Part shown: piece after piece, positions 25,396 through 34,558 of the stretch | Layout of the letters: the number at the start of each line of letters is the position of its first letter | Numbering within the stretch: position 1 is the stretch's first letter | Source: Sphingomicrobium clamense | Lineage (GTDB): Bacteria; Pseudomonadota; Alphaproteobacteria; Sphingomonadales; Sphingomonadaceae | Reading direction: 5' to 3' | NCBI RefSeq assembly: GCF_019264355.1 | Contig: NZ_JAHVAH010000001.1 | Location: 2,030,001 to 2,094,000 of the forward strand | Length of the DNA stretch: 64,000 bases | Made by a program: the position numbers and the translations under genes | The notes under the pieces: generated by a model | What the model saw: only the letters and a program-made list of their open reading frames with translations | Databases searched by the model: none | What the model was told of the DNA's origin: nothing

Positions 25396-26169
25396 CTACT
25401 CGAAAGACGCCCAGGTCGGCGCGTGGTCCGAGGCTTTCTCCTCGCCGCGCGCCCATCGGTCGACGCCCGCGCCGGTCAGCCGGTCCGCAGCCTGCGGCGA
25501 GCAGAGCAAATGGTCGATCCGGAACCCCGCATCGCGCTGCCACGCCCCGCGCTGATAGTCCCAGAAGGTGTAGAGCCGCTTCTCGTCGGGGTGGAAGGTG
25601 CGCAGCGCATCGGTCCAGCCCTGCGCGACGATCCTTCGAAACGCCTGCTGGCTCTCGGGCTGGAACAGCGCGTCCTTGGCCATGGCCGAGCGTGAGTATG
25701 TGTCGCGGTCCTCGGGAATGACGTTGTAGTCCCCCACCAGCACTGTCGGCCGCTCAGCTGCCAGCAGTTCCGCTGCGTGCAGCCGCAATTGCTCCATCCA
25801 GTCGAGCTTGTACGTAAATTTCTCGGTCCCGATCGGGTTGCCATTGGGCAGGTAGATCGACGCCACGACCACGCCATGCGCTTCGGCCTCGATATAGCGT
25901 GACTGGTCGGGGTTCGGGTCGTCGGGCAGCCCCTTGCGGCGCAATTCGGGCTTTTCGCCCTTCGACAGGATCGCGACCCCATTGAAGCCCTTCTGGCCAT
26001 GCCAGACGCCGTGATAGCCCTGGGCCTCGAAATGCTCGACCGGCAGCGCATCGTCCGCGCACTTCAATTCCTGCAAGCAGACGATCTCGGGCTGCTCTTT
26101 TTCCAGATATTCGGTCAGCCGGTCGTGACGCGCGCGAATGCCGTTGATGTTGAAGCTGACGATTTTCAT
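25396..26169 (-). CDS. xth: exodeoxyribonuclease III
   Basis: 257 residues from the ATG at 26169. AP-endonuclease family 1: MKIVSFNINGIRAR, IVCLQELKCADDALP (metal-binding Glu), VASIYLPNGNP, LVGDYNVIPEDRD (Asp and Asn), TFWDYQRGAWQRDAGFRIDHLLCS and KASDHAPTWASFE with the catalytic SDH. It incises DNA at abasic sites and degrades 3' ends during base-excision repair. The start shares one base with the stop of the A-type carrier gene (TGATG), so the two are translationally linked. It converges on the ceramide-synthase-like gene with a 3-base gap. Confidence 0.94.
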   Translation of the reverse strand: MKIVSFNINGIRARHDRLTEYLEKEQPEIVCLQELKCADDALPVEHFEAQGYHGVWHGQKGFNGVAILSKGEKPELRRKGLPDDPNPDQSRYIEAEAHGVVVASIYLPNGNPIGTEKFTYKLDWMEQLRLHAAELLAAERPTVLVGDYNVIPEDRDTYSRSAMAKDALFQPESQQAFRRIVAQGWTDALRTFHPDEKRLYTFWDYQRGAWQRDAGFRIDHLLCSPQAADRLTGAGVDRWARGEEKASDHAPTWASFE

Positions 26170-26495
26170 CAGATGGAGAAGCTCGCGCCGCATCCGCAGC
26201 CCGACTGGGCATTGGGATTGGTCACCTGAAAGCTCTTGCCGCCGAGATTCTCGACGAAGTCCACCGCGCTACCCTCGATCAGGTCGATGCTGATCGGGTC
26301 GACCACCAGCTGCGCGCCCTGGCCTTCCGCGACGATATCGCCGTCTTCGACCTCGCCCAGCTCGAAGCGATAGGTGAAGCCGGCACAGCCGCCGCCATCG
26401 ACGGCAAGGCGCAGCACGGCAGGCTTACCCTGCTTCTCGGCAATCGCGGCCACGCGCGAGGCGGCTGCGGCGGTCAGGAAAATTCGATCGGTCAC
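26169..26495 (-). CDS. A-type iron-sulfur carrier protein (ErpA/IscA family)
   Basis: 108 residues from a GTG at 26495 (VTDRIFLT); the frame extends upstream to 26531 but with no ribosome site. HesB/IscA fold with the three conserved cysteines: VDGGGCAGF and SGCGCGASF at the C-terminus. These bind an Fe-S cluster for delivery to apoproteins. The sequence resembles ErpA-like members encoded alone in alphaproteobacteria. It is followed by xth with a one-base overlap, an arrangement seen in sphingomonads. Which A-type subgroup it belongs to was not settled. Confidence 0.93.
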   Translation of the reverse strand: MTDRIFLTAAAASRVAAIAEKQGKPAVLRLAVDGGGCAGFTYRFELGEVEDGDIVAEGQGAQLVVDPISIDLIEGSAVDFVENLGGKSFQVTNPNAQSGCGCGASFSI

Positions 26496-26540
26496 GTCAG
26501 CCCAGATAGGAAGTGGCCCGCCGCCGGGCAAGCCGCAAAG

Positions 26541-26576
26541 CGAAACGCCCCGCGCCGGTGGGCACGAGGCGTTTCG
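26541..26576 (-). terminator. hairpin terminator downstream of the M23 peptidase gene
   Basis: CGAAACGCC at 26541-26549 is perfectly complementary to GGCGTTTCG at 26568-26576, loop 18 bases. On the minus strand the stem is followed by CTTTG. It separates the M23 gene (ends 26598) from the Fe-S carrier gene (starts 26495), so they are likely separate transcripts. Confidence 0.5.
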
Positions 26577-26597
26577 AAAATCCGTGTTGGTCGGTTC

Positions 26598-27512
26598 TTA
26601 GCGATCGCCGCCAAGACCACCCAGCGCCAGCTCTTCCATCGCGGCGCCGTTTTCCTGCATCGCGACGATATAGTCGGTCGAGCGCATGAACGGGATCGGG
26701 TTGACCGCGCGTCCGTCGATGCGGACCTCATAGTGGAGGTGGCTGCCGGTCGAACGGCCGGTCGAGCCCATCGTGCCGATCTGCTGGCCACGCGTGATGA
26801 CCTGGCCGGCGCTGACCTGGACCTTCGAAAGGTGAGCGTAGCGCGTGATGATGCCGCGACCATGGTCGACCTCGATCAGGTTGCCGTAGCCGCCGCGGTT
26901 CCAGCCCGCCCGCTTCACGACACCGTCGGCCGTCGAATAGATCGGCGTACCGATCGGACCCGCAAGATCGATCCCGGCATGGTTGGCGCGGCGACCGCGA
27001 AACGGGTCGTTACGCGTGCCATAGCCCGACGTCAGCGTGGCCATCTTGACCGGCTTGTCCGACGGAACGGCAATCGCGCCGTCCGACAGGTTGTCGAGCT
27101 TCTTCCAGCTCTTGAACAGCGCCTTGAACGTCGCATCGCCCTCGGCGACCGGCTGGTAAGGACCACCCGTGCCGGTGAACTCCTCGGTATCGACGCCCAG
27201 CTCTTCCAGCTCGGCGACGGCGCGATCGAACTGCTCGTCGGCAAGACGCGCGGCCATCGCGGCAAGCACCTGCTGGCGCTGCGCCAGCTCGGCGTCCTGA
27301 TTGTGATGCTGTTCGAGCGCTGCGATATTACGCTCGGCCTCGACGAGGCGTGCGGTCGCCAGCGAAGTCCAGCCGATCAGCGCCACCAGCGCCAGCGCGA
27401 AGACGCCCAGCACCGCTCGTGAAACACCGATCCGCTTGACCGTGGCGCCATCGCGAACGAACAGTTCGCGGTCACGCAGCAATCCCTTGGCAAAAGCCTT
27501 GGTCGTCCCCAT
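26598..27512 (-). CDS. membrane-anchored M23 family metallopeptidase
   Basis: 304 residues from the ATG at 27512; the frame continues upstream but the region is non-coding in character. A membrane helix at about residues 31-52 (AVLGVFALALVALIGW) is followed by a coiled coil (60-110) and a LytM domain (about 175-290). Zinc ligands lie in HAGIDLAGPIGTPIY and the HLHYEVRIDGR motif, with RYAHLSKVQVSAGQ between; the set appears complete. It would cut peptidoglycan cross-links or act as a divisome/elongasome regulator in the periplasm. It has its own upstream region of about 400 bases shared with serC. Confidence 0.92.
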   Translation of the reverse strand: MGTTKAFAKGLLRDRELFVRDGATVKRIGVSRAVLGVFALALVALIGWTSLATARLVEAERNIAALEQHHNQDAELAQRQQVLAAMAARLADEQFDRAVAELEELGVDTEEFTGTGGPYQPVAEGDATFKALFKSWKKLDNLSDGAIAVPSDKPVKMATLTSGYGTRNDPFRGRRANHAGIDLAGPIGTPIYSTADGVVKRAGWNRGGYGNLIEVDHGRGIITRYAHLSKVQVSAGQVITRGQQIGTMGSTGRSTGSHLHYEVRIDGRAVNPIPFMRSTDYIVAMQENGAAMEELALGGLGGDR

Positions 27513-27911
27513 CAGAAACCCCGCTCCCAATATCTCTCCGTCCCGAACCCGTATTAAAGGCCGGAACGCCCAATTACTGTGACGAGGACTTCCCCATTCC
27601 CCGGTCGATCCCCGGCAGAAAATATCATGCCCCATCGACAAGCCTAGAATTGGGAGCAAAAGGTTAAGTAATTCAAGCGCCGGTTCCACGTTCCGAGACG
27701 AGTTGCGGATTTGTTGCGATGAACTGCACCCAAACCTTGCCAAGCGTTAACCCTTTTAACGAGAATTAAACAGGAAGCGCGATTTTCCGCGGTTGGGAAC
27801 GTTCTCCGCGCGTGAAGAATTCTCGTTCCAAATGAGTCATTTCGGCGCTAGCCCTGTCATCGGGCCACGCCGTCCCAACGCGGCGCGAGCTCTCTGGAAG
27901 GAGAGAATATT
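27513..27911. other. divergent promoter region between the M23 peptidase and serC
   Basis: About 400 bases, AT-richer than the flanks, without a recognisable gene. It contains GGAACG (27797-27802) and, 23 bases later, its inverse CGTTCC. A poor match to EcfG-type spacing argues against a GGAAC-N16/17-CGTT promoter. The stretch just before serC ends with the ribosome site AAGGAG. Confidence 0.4.
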
Positions 27912-29027
27912 TTGGATACCCCTACGAGCCGCCCCGCGCGGCCGCATTTTTCGTCCGGCCCGACGGCCAAGCCGCCCGGATGGAGCCCCGACAAGCTGAA
28001 TACGGACGGCCTCGGCCGGTCGCACCGCAGCGCGCACAACAAGGCGCGTCTCGCCCATTGCATCGCGCAGATGCGCGAATTGCTCGATCTGCCTGACAGT
28101 CATCGCATCGGCATCGTGCCGGGCTCCGACACCGGCGCCTTCGAAATGGCGATGTGGACCATGCTGGGCCAGCGTCCCGTCACCGTCATGGCCTGGGAAA
28201 GCTTCGGCAAGGGCTGGGTCACCGACGCGGTCAAGCAGCTCAAGCTCGAGCCGACCGTGATGGAAGCCGACTATGGCGCGCTACCCGACCTTCACGCGGT
28301 CGACTGGTCGAACGACGTCACCTTCACCTGGAATGGAACCACCTCGGGCGTGCGCGTCCCCGATGGCGACTGGATCCCTGAAAACCGCGAAGGCCTCAGC
28401 TTCGCCGACGCGACCAGCACCGTGTTCGCCCACCGCCTCCCTTGGGACAAGATCGATGTCGCCACCTTCTCCTGGCAAAAGGTGCTGGGCGGAGAGGCGG
28501 CGCACGGCGTCCTGATCCTCGGCCCCCGCGCGGTCGAGCGGCTCGAAAGCTACACGCCCGACCGCCCGCTCCCCAAGCTCTTTCGCCTTACGAAAGATGG
28601 CAAGCTGATCGAGGGCATCTTCACCGGCGCCACGATCAACACGCCCTCCATGCTCGCGGTTGAAGACGCGATCGTCGCGCTGGACTGGGCGAAGTCGATC
28701 GGCGGGCTCGACGGAATGATCGACCGCGCCAAGGCCAATGCCGCCGCGGTGGATGCGCTCGTGCAGGGCCGTAGCTGGCTCCACCATCTGTGTGAGGATC
28801 CCGCCATCCGTTCGCGCACCGGCGTGTGTCTCACCATCAACGGCGCCGACCGCGACCGCATCACCGCGATGACCAAATTGCTCGAGGCCGAGGGCGTCGC
28901 CTACGACCTCGGTTCCTATCGCGATGCACCGCCGGGCCTGCGCATCTGGTGCGGCGCGACCGTCGAAACATCCGATATCGAGGCCCTCGGGCCCTGGCTC
29001 GACTACGCCCTGGAGAAAACCGCATGA
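27912..29027 (+). CDS. serC: phosphoserine aminotransferase
   Basis: 371 residues from a TTG at 27912, supported by GGAAGGAGAG eight bases upstream. The sequence is the alphaproteobacterial SerC type: RPHFSSGPTAKPPGW, LGRSHRS, GSDTGAFEMAMW, TFTWNGTTSGVR, DATSTVFA and WQKVLGGEAAHG containing the PLP lysine. It converts 3-phosphohydroxypyruvate to phosphoserine with glutamate as donor. serA overlaps by 4 bases. Serine is also a substrate of the SPT encoded 12 kb away. Confidence 0.95.
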   Translation: MDTPTSRPARPHFSSGPTAKPPGWSPDKLNTDGLGRSHRSAHNKARLAHCIAQMRELLDLPDSHRIGIVPGSDTGAFEMAMWTMLGQRPVTVMAWESFGKGWVTDAVKQLKLEPTVMEADYGALPDLHAVDWSNDVTFTWNGTTSGVRVPDGDWIPENREGLSFADATSTVFAHRLPWDKIDVATFSWQKVLGGEAAHGVLILGPRAVERLESYTPDRPLPKLFRLTKDGKLIEGIFTGATINTPSMLAVEDAIVALDWAKSIGGLDGMIDRAKANAAAVDALVQGRSWLHHLCEDPAIRSRTGVCLTINGADRDRITAMTKLLEAEGVAYDLGSYRDAPPGLRIWCGATVETSDIEALGPWLDYALEKTA

Positions 29028-30604
29028 GCATCAAGGTCCTGATTTCCGACAAGATGGACCCGCGCGCGGCGGAAATCTTCCGCGAGCGCGGCATCGAAGT
29101 CGACGAGCGTCCGGGCCGCTCGCCCGATGCGCTCAAGGCGATCATTGGCGACTATCACGGGCTCGCCATCCGCTCCTCGACGACGGTCACCGCCGACCTG
29201 CTCGAGGCTGCCGACAACCTCAAGGTCGTCGGCCGCGCCGGGATCGGTGTCGACAATATCGACATTCCCGCCGCCTCGGCGCGCGGAGTGGTCGTGATGA
29301 ACACGCCGTTCGGCAACTCGATCACCACTGCCGAACATGCCATCGCATTGATGTTCGCGCTCGCTCGCCAGCTGCCCGAGGCCGACGCCTCGACGCAGGC
29401 AGGCAAGTGGGAAAAGTCCAAGTTTATGGGCGTCGAACTCACCGGCAAGACGCTCGGCCTGATCGGCGCGGGCAATATCGGCTCGATCGTCGCCGCGCGC
29501 GCGCTGGGGCTTAAGATGAAGGTTGTCGCCTTCGATCCCTTCCTCTCGCCCGAGCGCGCGCTCGAGATCGGGGTCGAGAAGGTCGACCTCGACACGCTGC
29601 TGGCGCGCGCCGATTTCATCACGCTCCACACCCCGCTGACCGACGAAACGCGAGGCATCCTTTCGCGCGACGCGCTCGCGCGCACGAAGAAGGGGGTGCG
29701 CATCATCAACTGCGCGCGCGGCGGCCTCATCGACGAAGCCGCGCTCAAGGACGCGCTCGACAGCGGTCAGGTCGCCGGCGCCGCCTTGGACGTGTTCGAG
29801 ACCGAGCCCGCCAAGGAAAGCCCGCTTTTCGGCACCCCCGGCTTCATCTCGACGCCTCACTTGGGCGCCTCCACCCGCGAGGCGCAGGTCAACGTGGCCA
29901 TCCAGGTCGCCGAGCAATTGTCCGACTACCTGCTCAACGGCGCAGTCTCCAACGCGCTCAACATGCCCTCGCTCACCGCCGAGGAAGCCCCGCGGGTGCG
30001 CCCCTATATGGGTCTCGCGGAAAATCTCGGGAAGCTGGTCGGGCAGGTCATCGGCGACCGCGTCAAGGCGATCGCGGTGGAGGTCGAGGGCGATGCCGCC
30101 GAGCTCAACATCAAGCCGATCACCGGCGCGGTACTCGCGGGGCTCATGGGCAGCTATTCCGACAGCGTGAACATGGTCAACGCGCCCGTGCTGGCCAAGG
30201 ATCGCGGGCTCGACGTCAAGGAAGTGCGCCACAGCCACGAAGGCGACTATCACACGCTGGTGCGCGTCACCGCCACCACCGACGAGGGCAAGCGCCGCGT
30301 CGCGGGCACCTTGTTCGGCGCCGACAATCCCCGCCTCGTCCACATTTTCGACGTCGGGATCGAGGCCGAGCTCTCGGGCCCCATGCTCTACATCGTCAAC
30401 CAGGACACGCCGGGCTTCATCGGCGCGCTCGGGACCACGCTTGGCGAAAACGACATCAACATCGCGACCTTCAACCTCGGCCGGCGCACGGTCGGAGGCG
30501 AGGCGGTCGCGCTGGTCGCGGTCGACAGCCAGCCTTCGAAGGACGTGGTCAAGAAGCTCTGCGCCATCGAGGGCGTCCGCCGCGTCGTCCCACTTCGCTT
30601 TTGA
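29024..30604 (+). CDS. serA: D-3-phosphoglycerate dehydrogenase
   Basis: 526 residues, the long form with substrate domain, NAD domain, ASB domain and C-terminal ACT domain. Landmarks: MSIKVLISDKMDP, LKVVGRAGIGVDNID, LGLIGAGNIGSIVAARA (NAD-binding), INCARGGLIDEAAL, HLGASTREAQVN (catalytic His), VNAPVLAKDRGLDV (ASB) and a final ACT sequence MLYIVNQDTPGFIGALG. It oxidises 3-phosphoglycerate in the first step of serine synthesis; the ACT domain suggests serine feedback. Starts 4 bases inside the serC end. Confidence 0.97.
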   Translation: MSIKVLISDKMDPRAAEIFRERGIEVDERPGRSPDALKAIIGDYHGLAIRSSTTVTADLLEAADNLKVVGRAGIGVDNIDIPAASARGVVVMNTPFGNSITTAEHAIALMFALARQLPEADASTQAGKWEKSKFMGVELTGKTLGLIGAGNIGSIVAARALGLKMKVVAFDPFLSPERALEIGVEKVDLDTLLARADFITLHTPLTDETRGILSRDALARTKKGVRIINCARGGLIDEAALKDALDSGQVAGAALDVFETEPAKESPLFGTPGFISTPHLGASTREAQVNVAIQVAEQLSDYLLNGAVSNALNMPSLTAEEAPRVRPYMGLAENLGKLVGQVIGDRVKAIAVEVEGDAAELNIKPITGAVLAGLMGSYSDSVNMVNAPVLAKDRGLDVKEVRHSHEGDYHTLVRVTATTDEGKRRVAGTLFGADNPRLVHIFDVGIEAELSGPMLYIVNQDTPGFIGALGTTLGENDINIATFNLGRRTVGGEAVALVAVDSQPSKDVVKKLCAIEGVRRVVPLRF

Positions 30605-30658
30605 CCTCGCAGGACCGCTCCCCTAGGGCGTCGAACGTAACGGCAAAGGGATTCGCAA

Positions 30659-31948
30659 GTGGGTAACGTCACCGTCATCGGCGCGCAGTGGGGCGACGAA
30701 GGCAAGGGCAAGATCGTCGACTGGCTCGCCAGCCGCGCCGACATCGTCGCCCGCTTTCAGGGCGGCCACAATGCCGGCCACACGCTCGTCATCGACGGCA
30801 ATGTCTACAAGCTTTCGCTGCTGCCCTCGGGCATCGTGCGCGGCACGCCATCGGTCATCGGCAACGGCGTCGTCCTCGATCCCTGGGCGCTCAAGGCCGA
30901 GGTCGAGAAATTGCGCGGCCAGGGCGTCACCATCACCCCCGACATCCTCTGGGTCGCCGAGAACGCCCCGCTCATCCTGCCCATCCACCGCGACCTCGAC
31001 GCACTGCGCGAAGACGCCAGCGGCAAGGGCAAGATCGGCACCACCCGCCGCGGCATCGGCCCCGCCTACGAGGACAAGGTCGGCCGCCGCGCCATCCGCG
31101 TCTGCGACCTTGCGCACTTGGACGAGCTCGGCCCGCTGATCGACCGGCTCTGCGCCCACCACGATCACCTCCGCGCAGGCTTCGGCGAACCCGTCGTCGA
31201 CCGCGAGCGCCTGCTCGACGACCTCAAGGAAATCGCCGACTTCGTCACCCCCTTTGCCAAGCCCGTCTGGAAGCTGCTCGACGAGGGCCGCCGCGACGGC
31301 AAGCGCATCCTGTTCGAAGGCGCGCAGGGCGTGCTGCTCGACGTCGATCACGGCACCTACCCCTTCGTCACCAGCTCGAACACGGTCGCGGGCGCCACCG
31401 GCCCCGGCACCGGCATGGGCCCGGGCGCGGCAGGCTTCGTGCTCGGCATCGCCAAGGCCTACACCACCCGCGTGGGCTCGGGGCCCTTCCCGACCGAACA
31501 GCTCAACGACATCGGTCAGCGCCTCGGCGAGCGCGGCCACGAATTCGGCACCGTCACGGGTCGCCAGCGCCGCTGCGGCTGGTTCGACAGCGTGCTGGTG
31601 CGCCAGTCGGTCGCGGTCGCGGGCGTCAACGGCATCGCATTGACCAAGATCGACGTCATGGACGGCTTCGACACCGTCAAGATCTGCACCGGCTACAAGA
31701 TCGGCGACACCCATTACGACTATCTCCCGCCGCACGCCTTCGACCAGGCGCGCGTGGAGCCGGTGTGGGAAGAAATGCCCGGCTGGTCCGAAAGCAGCGC
31801 CGGCGCGCGCAGCTGGGCCGACATGCCCGCCAACGCGATCAAATATGTCCGCCGCATCGAAGAGCTGATCCGCTGCCCGGTCACGCTCCTTTCGACCAGC
31901 CCCGAGCGCGAGGACACGATCCTCGTGCAGGATCCCTTCTCGAGCTAG
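30659..31948 (+). CDS. purA: adenylosuccinate synthetase
   Basis: 429 residues from a GTG at 30659, with AAAGGG upstream. Signature regions: [20 protein letters not shown] (GTP and IMP site), [50 protein letters not shown] and [13 protein letters not shown]. It joins IMP and aspartate using GTP in the first committed step to AMP. The gap to serA is 54 bases; the hisZ gene sometimes found there in alphaproteobacteria is absent. Confidence 0.97.
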   Translation: MGNVTVIGAQWGDEGKGKIVDWLASRADIVARFQGGHNAGHTLVIDGNVYKLSLLPSGIVRGTPSVIGNGVVLDPWALKAEVEKLRGQGVTITPDILWVAENAPLILPIHRDLDALREDASGKGKIGTTRRGIGPAYEDKVGRRAIRVCDLAHLDELGPLIDRLCAHHDHLRAGFGEPVVDRERLLDDLKEIADFVTPFAKPVWKLLDEGRRDGKRILFEGAQGVLLDVDHGTYPFVTSSNTVAGATGPGTGMGPGAAGFVLGIAKAYTTRVGSGPFPTEQLNDIGQRLGERGHEFGTVTGRQRRCGWFDSVLVRQSVAVAGVNGIALTKIDVMDGFDTVKICTGYKIGDTHYDYLPPHAFDQARVEPVWEEMPGWSESSAGARSWADMPANAIKYVRRIEELIRCPVTLLSTSPEREDTILVQDPFSS

Positions 31949-31949
31949 G

Positions 31950-32684
31950 ATGACCAGCCGCGAGCAGACCGGGCTGCTGTCCAAGGATCACGAGGCCGAC
32001 GCGCACGTGACCTGGCGGGACCGGCTGACCGTCGCGCTGTTCGCGCCGCTGACCGCGCCCTTCCTCCTGAAGTCGCTGCGCGGCGGCTCGCACACGGAAA
32101 AGGCACGCCTGCTCGCCCGCCTCGACCTCCCCGAAGACGCGCTCCCGCATCTCGGCAGCTGGAAGGCCGACACCGGCCTCCTCCACCTCATCGTCGACAC
32201 GATCGAGGACAAGCGCCCGCGCCACGTCGTCGAGTTCGGCTGCGGCGCCAGTTCGCTGATCATCGCCGCCGCGCTTAAGAAAGCCGGCCTGCCCCCGCAT
32301 TTGAGCTTCGACCAGCACGCCGATTTCGTCGCCAGCACGAAGGAATGGCTGGGAACCCACGGACTCGATGCCGACATCCGTCATGCTGCACTGAAGCCCA
32401 ATGACGACTGGCCCGGCCTGTTCTACGACACCGGCCCCGTCGCCGACAGCATCGACCTGCTGATCATCGACGGCCCGCCCTGGACACTCCACCCTCAGAC
32501 GCGCGGCGCCGCCGATCGCCTCTTCGCGCAGCTCGCCCCCGGCGCCACTGTCCTGCTCGACGACGCCAGCCGCCCCGGCGAACGCCTCATCGCCCGACGC
32601 TGGACGCGCGAGAATCCGGACATCGATTTTCGTCTCTGGAAGGGCGGCGAAAAAGGCACGCTGATCGGCACTAAGCGGGGCTGA
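31950..32684 (+). CDS. class I SAM-dependent methyltransferase-like protein
   Basis: 244 residues. The cofactor motif is RHVVEFGCGASSLIIAAAL (about 91-109), then a motif II-like acidic end in LSFDQHADFVA, and DLLIIDGPPWT followed by GATVLLDDAS (motifs III-IV). This fits a Rossmann-fold methyltransferase of the kind that includes sugar or lipid modifying enzymes; the substrate is unknown. It starts one base after the purA stop, so it is translationally coupled, and its last 14 bases overlap the convergent YkvA-like gene. Confidence 0.8.
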   Translation: MTSREQTGLLSKDHEADAHVTWRDRLTVALFAPLTAPFLLKSLRGGSHTEKARLLARLDLPEDALPHLGSWKADTGLLHLIVDTIEDKRPRHVVEFGCGASSLIIAAALKKAGLPPHLSFDQHADFVASTKEWLGTHGLDADIRHAALKPNDDWPGLFYDTGPVADSIDLLIIDGPPWTLHPQTRGAADRLFAQLAPGATVLLDDASRPGERLIARRWTRENPDIDFRLWKGGEKGTLIGTKRG

Positions 32685-33030
32685 CTTCGCTCCACGCCCA
32701 CACCGCAATTGCGGCCCAAACCGCCAGCACCATCGCCAGCCCCGTCCGGCTCACCGGCTTAGCTGCCAGCGCCGCCGCCTTCTCGCGCAAATCCGCCACC
32801 AGATCGTCCGGGATCATCTTGAGCGTCACCCACAGCCCCAGCGGCACGATAATCAGATCATCGACTAGCCCCAGCACCGGGATGAAATCGGGAATGAGGT
32901 CGAGCGGCGAAAAGGCATAGGCCGCCGCCATCGCCGCCACCAGCTTGGGCGCCAGCTTAACCCGCCGGTCGCGCGCCGCGATCCACACGGTCAGCGCATC
33001 GCGCTTCAGCCGCGCCGCCCAGCGCTTCAA
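32671..33030 (-). CDS. YkvA/DUF1232 membrane protein
   Basis: 119 residues. The DUF1232 signature is AAAYAFSPLDLIPDFIPVLGLVDDLIIVPLGL at about residues 35-66, an amphipathic helix followed by a membrane segment. A second membrane segment closes the protein (LAMVLAVWAAIAVWAW). Function of the family is unknown, though it is widespread. It overlaps the acylphosphatase gene by 4 bases and ends the minus-strand operon. Confidence 0.88.
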   Translation of the reverse strand: MKRWAARLKRDALTVWIAARDRRVKLAPKLVAAMAAAYAFSPLDLIPDFIPVLGLVDDLIIVPLGLWVTLKMIPDDLVADLREKAAALAAKPVSRTGLAMVLAVWAAIAVWAWSEVSPA

Positions 33031-33314
33031 TGCCTTATCTCGAAACCGGCCAGGTCGACGACCGTCGCCTCATTCACATCGACCGACTTCACCTGCGCCG
33101 TCGGCGGCCCGCCGCGCACGCGCTCGATCAGCCGTTCGACATTCGCCTTCTTGCCCTCGAAATGCGCCTCGACCGACCCGTCGGGCGCATTGAGCACCCA
33201 ACCATTCACGTCCAGCTCGCGCGCATTGCGCTCGGTCCACCAGCGAAAGCCCACGCCCTGCACCTTGCCGCGAATTCTGAGCCAGCGTGCGGTTTTCTCT
33301 TGTCCCTCAGGCAT
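33027..33314 (-). CDS. acylphosphatase
   Basis: 95 residues. The signature is RIRGKVQGVGFRWWTERNA (catalytic Arg) followed by VNGWVLNAPDGSVEAHFEG (catalytic Asn region). It hydrolyses acyl phosphates such as 1,3-bisphosphoglycerate or carbamoyl phosphate in the cytoplasm. It lies 12 bases after the low-GC hypothetical gene and overlaps the YkvA-like gene by 4 bases. Confidence 0.94.
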   Translation of the reverse strand: MPEGQEKTARWLRIRGKVQGVGFRWWTERNARELDVNGWVLNAPDGSVEAHFEGKKANVERLIERVRGGPPTAQVKSVDVNEATVVDLAGFEIRH

Positions 33315-33326
33315 AAGGCATACCCG

Positions 33327-33755
33327 TTATCGGTTATTGAGAGTGCGGGTCAGCGCCTCATCGAGTTGCTTGAACTTCAAAAAAATTTCGTCGCATGTCT
33401 CGCGAGAATAAAAGCAGTTCATCGTGCGCCGATTGTGCAGCGAACCGTCGTCGGTTTGGACGACGTCGCGGCATGTCGCCATGCCATGACGTGCTGGATC
33501 TCTCTCAACTACGACCTGTCGAATGCGCCCGTCGTCTTGTCGCAAAAAGACGCGATATTCCGCGTCGCCCTCTTTTTCATCAAAGGAGGAGTCCGATTCT
33601 AACTGTTCGACAAATTCCGGGACGCTGGGTGCATCGAGGTCGCAAACATTCACCCGTCCATTTCCGACTTTGTAGAATGGGTCAGTCGCGCTCGTATCTT
33701 GCTGACCCACGAACTGCCCCGACATGACGCACGTTATCAATAAGAACTTAAGCAT
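33327..33755 (-). CDS. small exported hypothetical protein of low GC
   Basis: 142 residues from the ATG at 33755, which shares a base with the fabI stop; a GTG one codon earlier is possible. The first 19 residues (LKFLLITCVMSGQFVGQ) look like a signal peptide. The rest is hydrophilic with four Cys (VCDL, TCRD, NCFY, TCDEIF) that could form disulfides. No family recognised. GC is clearly below the neighbours (about 50 percent), suggesting recent acquisition in the middle of an otherwise conserved operon. Confidence 0.7.
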   Translation of the reverse strand: MLKFLLITCVMSGQFVGQQDTSATDPFYKVGNGRVNVCDLDAPSVPEFVEQLESDSSFDEKEGDAEYRVFLRQDDGRIRQVVVERDPARHGMATCRDVVQTDDGSLHNRRTMNCFYSRETCDEIFLKFKQLDEALTRTLNNR

Positions 33756-34558
33756 CACTCAACCGTGATGTCCGGCGCATCCGGGTTTTTCATGCCCACG
33801 ACATGATAGCCCGCATCGACGTGCAGCACTTCGCCCGTCACCCCGCCCGATAGTTCGGAACAAAGATACAGCCCCGCGCCGCCGACATCCTCGATGGTCA
33901 CGTTGCGACGCAGCGGCGCATTATATTCGTTCCACTTCATTATGTAGCGGAAGTCGCCGATCCCGCTCGCTGCCAGCGTCTTGATCGGCCCCGCGCTGAT
34001 CGCGTTGACGCGGATGCCCTCGGGGCCGAGGTCGGCGGCGAGATATTGCACGCTCGTCTCCAGCGCGGCCTTGGCGACGCCCATGACGTTGTAATGCGGG
34101 ATCACCTTTTCGGCGCCATAATAGGTCAGCGTGACGATCGACCCGCCCTCGCTCATCATCTCCTTGGCGCGCTTGGCCACCGCGACCAGGCTGTAGGCCG
34201 AGATGTTCATGGTCATCAGGAAGTTGTCGAGGCTGGTGTCGACATAACCGCCGCGCAGCTCGCTCTTGTCCGAAAAGCCGATCGCGTGAACGACAAAATC
34301 GAGGCTGTCCCAGCGCTCCTTGAGCGTCTCGAACGCGCGGTCGAGATTTTCCATGTCGGCGACGTCGCACTCGATCAGGAAGTCGGACCCCAGTTCGCCC
34401 GCCAATGGCCGCACGCGCTTCTCCAGCGCTTCGCCCATATAGGAGAAAGCGAGCTCCGCGCCTTCGTCCGCCAGTTTCTTCGAAATGCCCCAGGCCAACG
34501 ACTTGTTGTTGGCCAACCCCATGATCAGGCCGCGTTTACCCTTCATGATGCCGCTCAT
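33755..34558 (-). CDS. fabI: enoyl-[acyl-carrier-protein] reductase (NADH)
   Basis: 267 residues. FabI-type SDR: GKRGLIMGLANNKSLAWGIS, ELAFSYMGEALEKRVRPLA, DFVVHAIGFSDKSELRGG, LTYYGAEKVIPHYNVMGVAKAALE (Tyr and Lys of Y-x6-K) and NAISAGPIKTLAASGI. It reduces enoyl-ACP in the last step of each fatty-acid elongation cycle and is the triclosan target. It overlaps the YihY-type gene by 4 bases and the small low-GC gene by one. Confidence 0.96.
   Translation of the reverse strand: MSGIMKGKRGLIMGLANNKSLAWGISKKLADEGAELAFSYMGEALEKRVRPLAGELGSDFLIECDVADMENLDRAFETLKERWDSLDFVVHAIGFSDKSELRGGYVDTSLDNFLMTMNISAYSLVAVAKRAKEMMSEGGSIVTLTYYGAEKVIPHYNVMGVAKAALETSVQYLAADLGPEGIRVNAISAGPIKTLAASGIGDFRYIMKWNEYNAPLRRNVTIEDVGGAGLYLCSELSGGVTGEVLHVDAGYHVVGMKNPDAPDITVE

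Noticed and set aside
27790..27835. EcfG-like promoter from GGAAC and CGTT upstream of serC
   Set aside because: Spacing is 23 bases, not 16-17; kept only as an inverted repeat.
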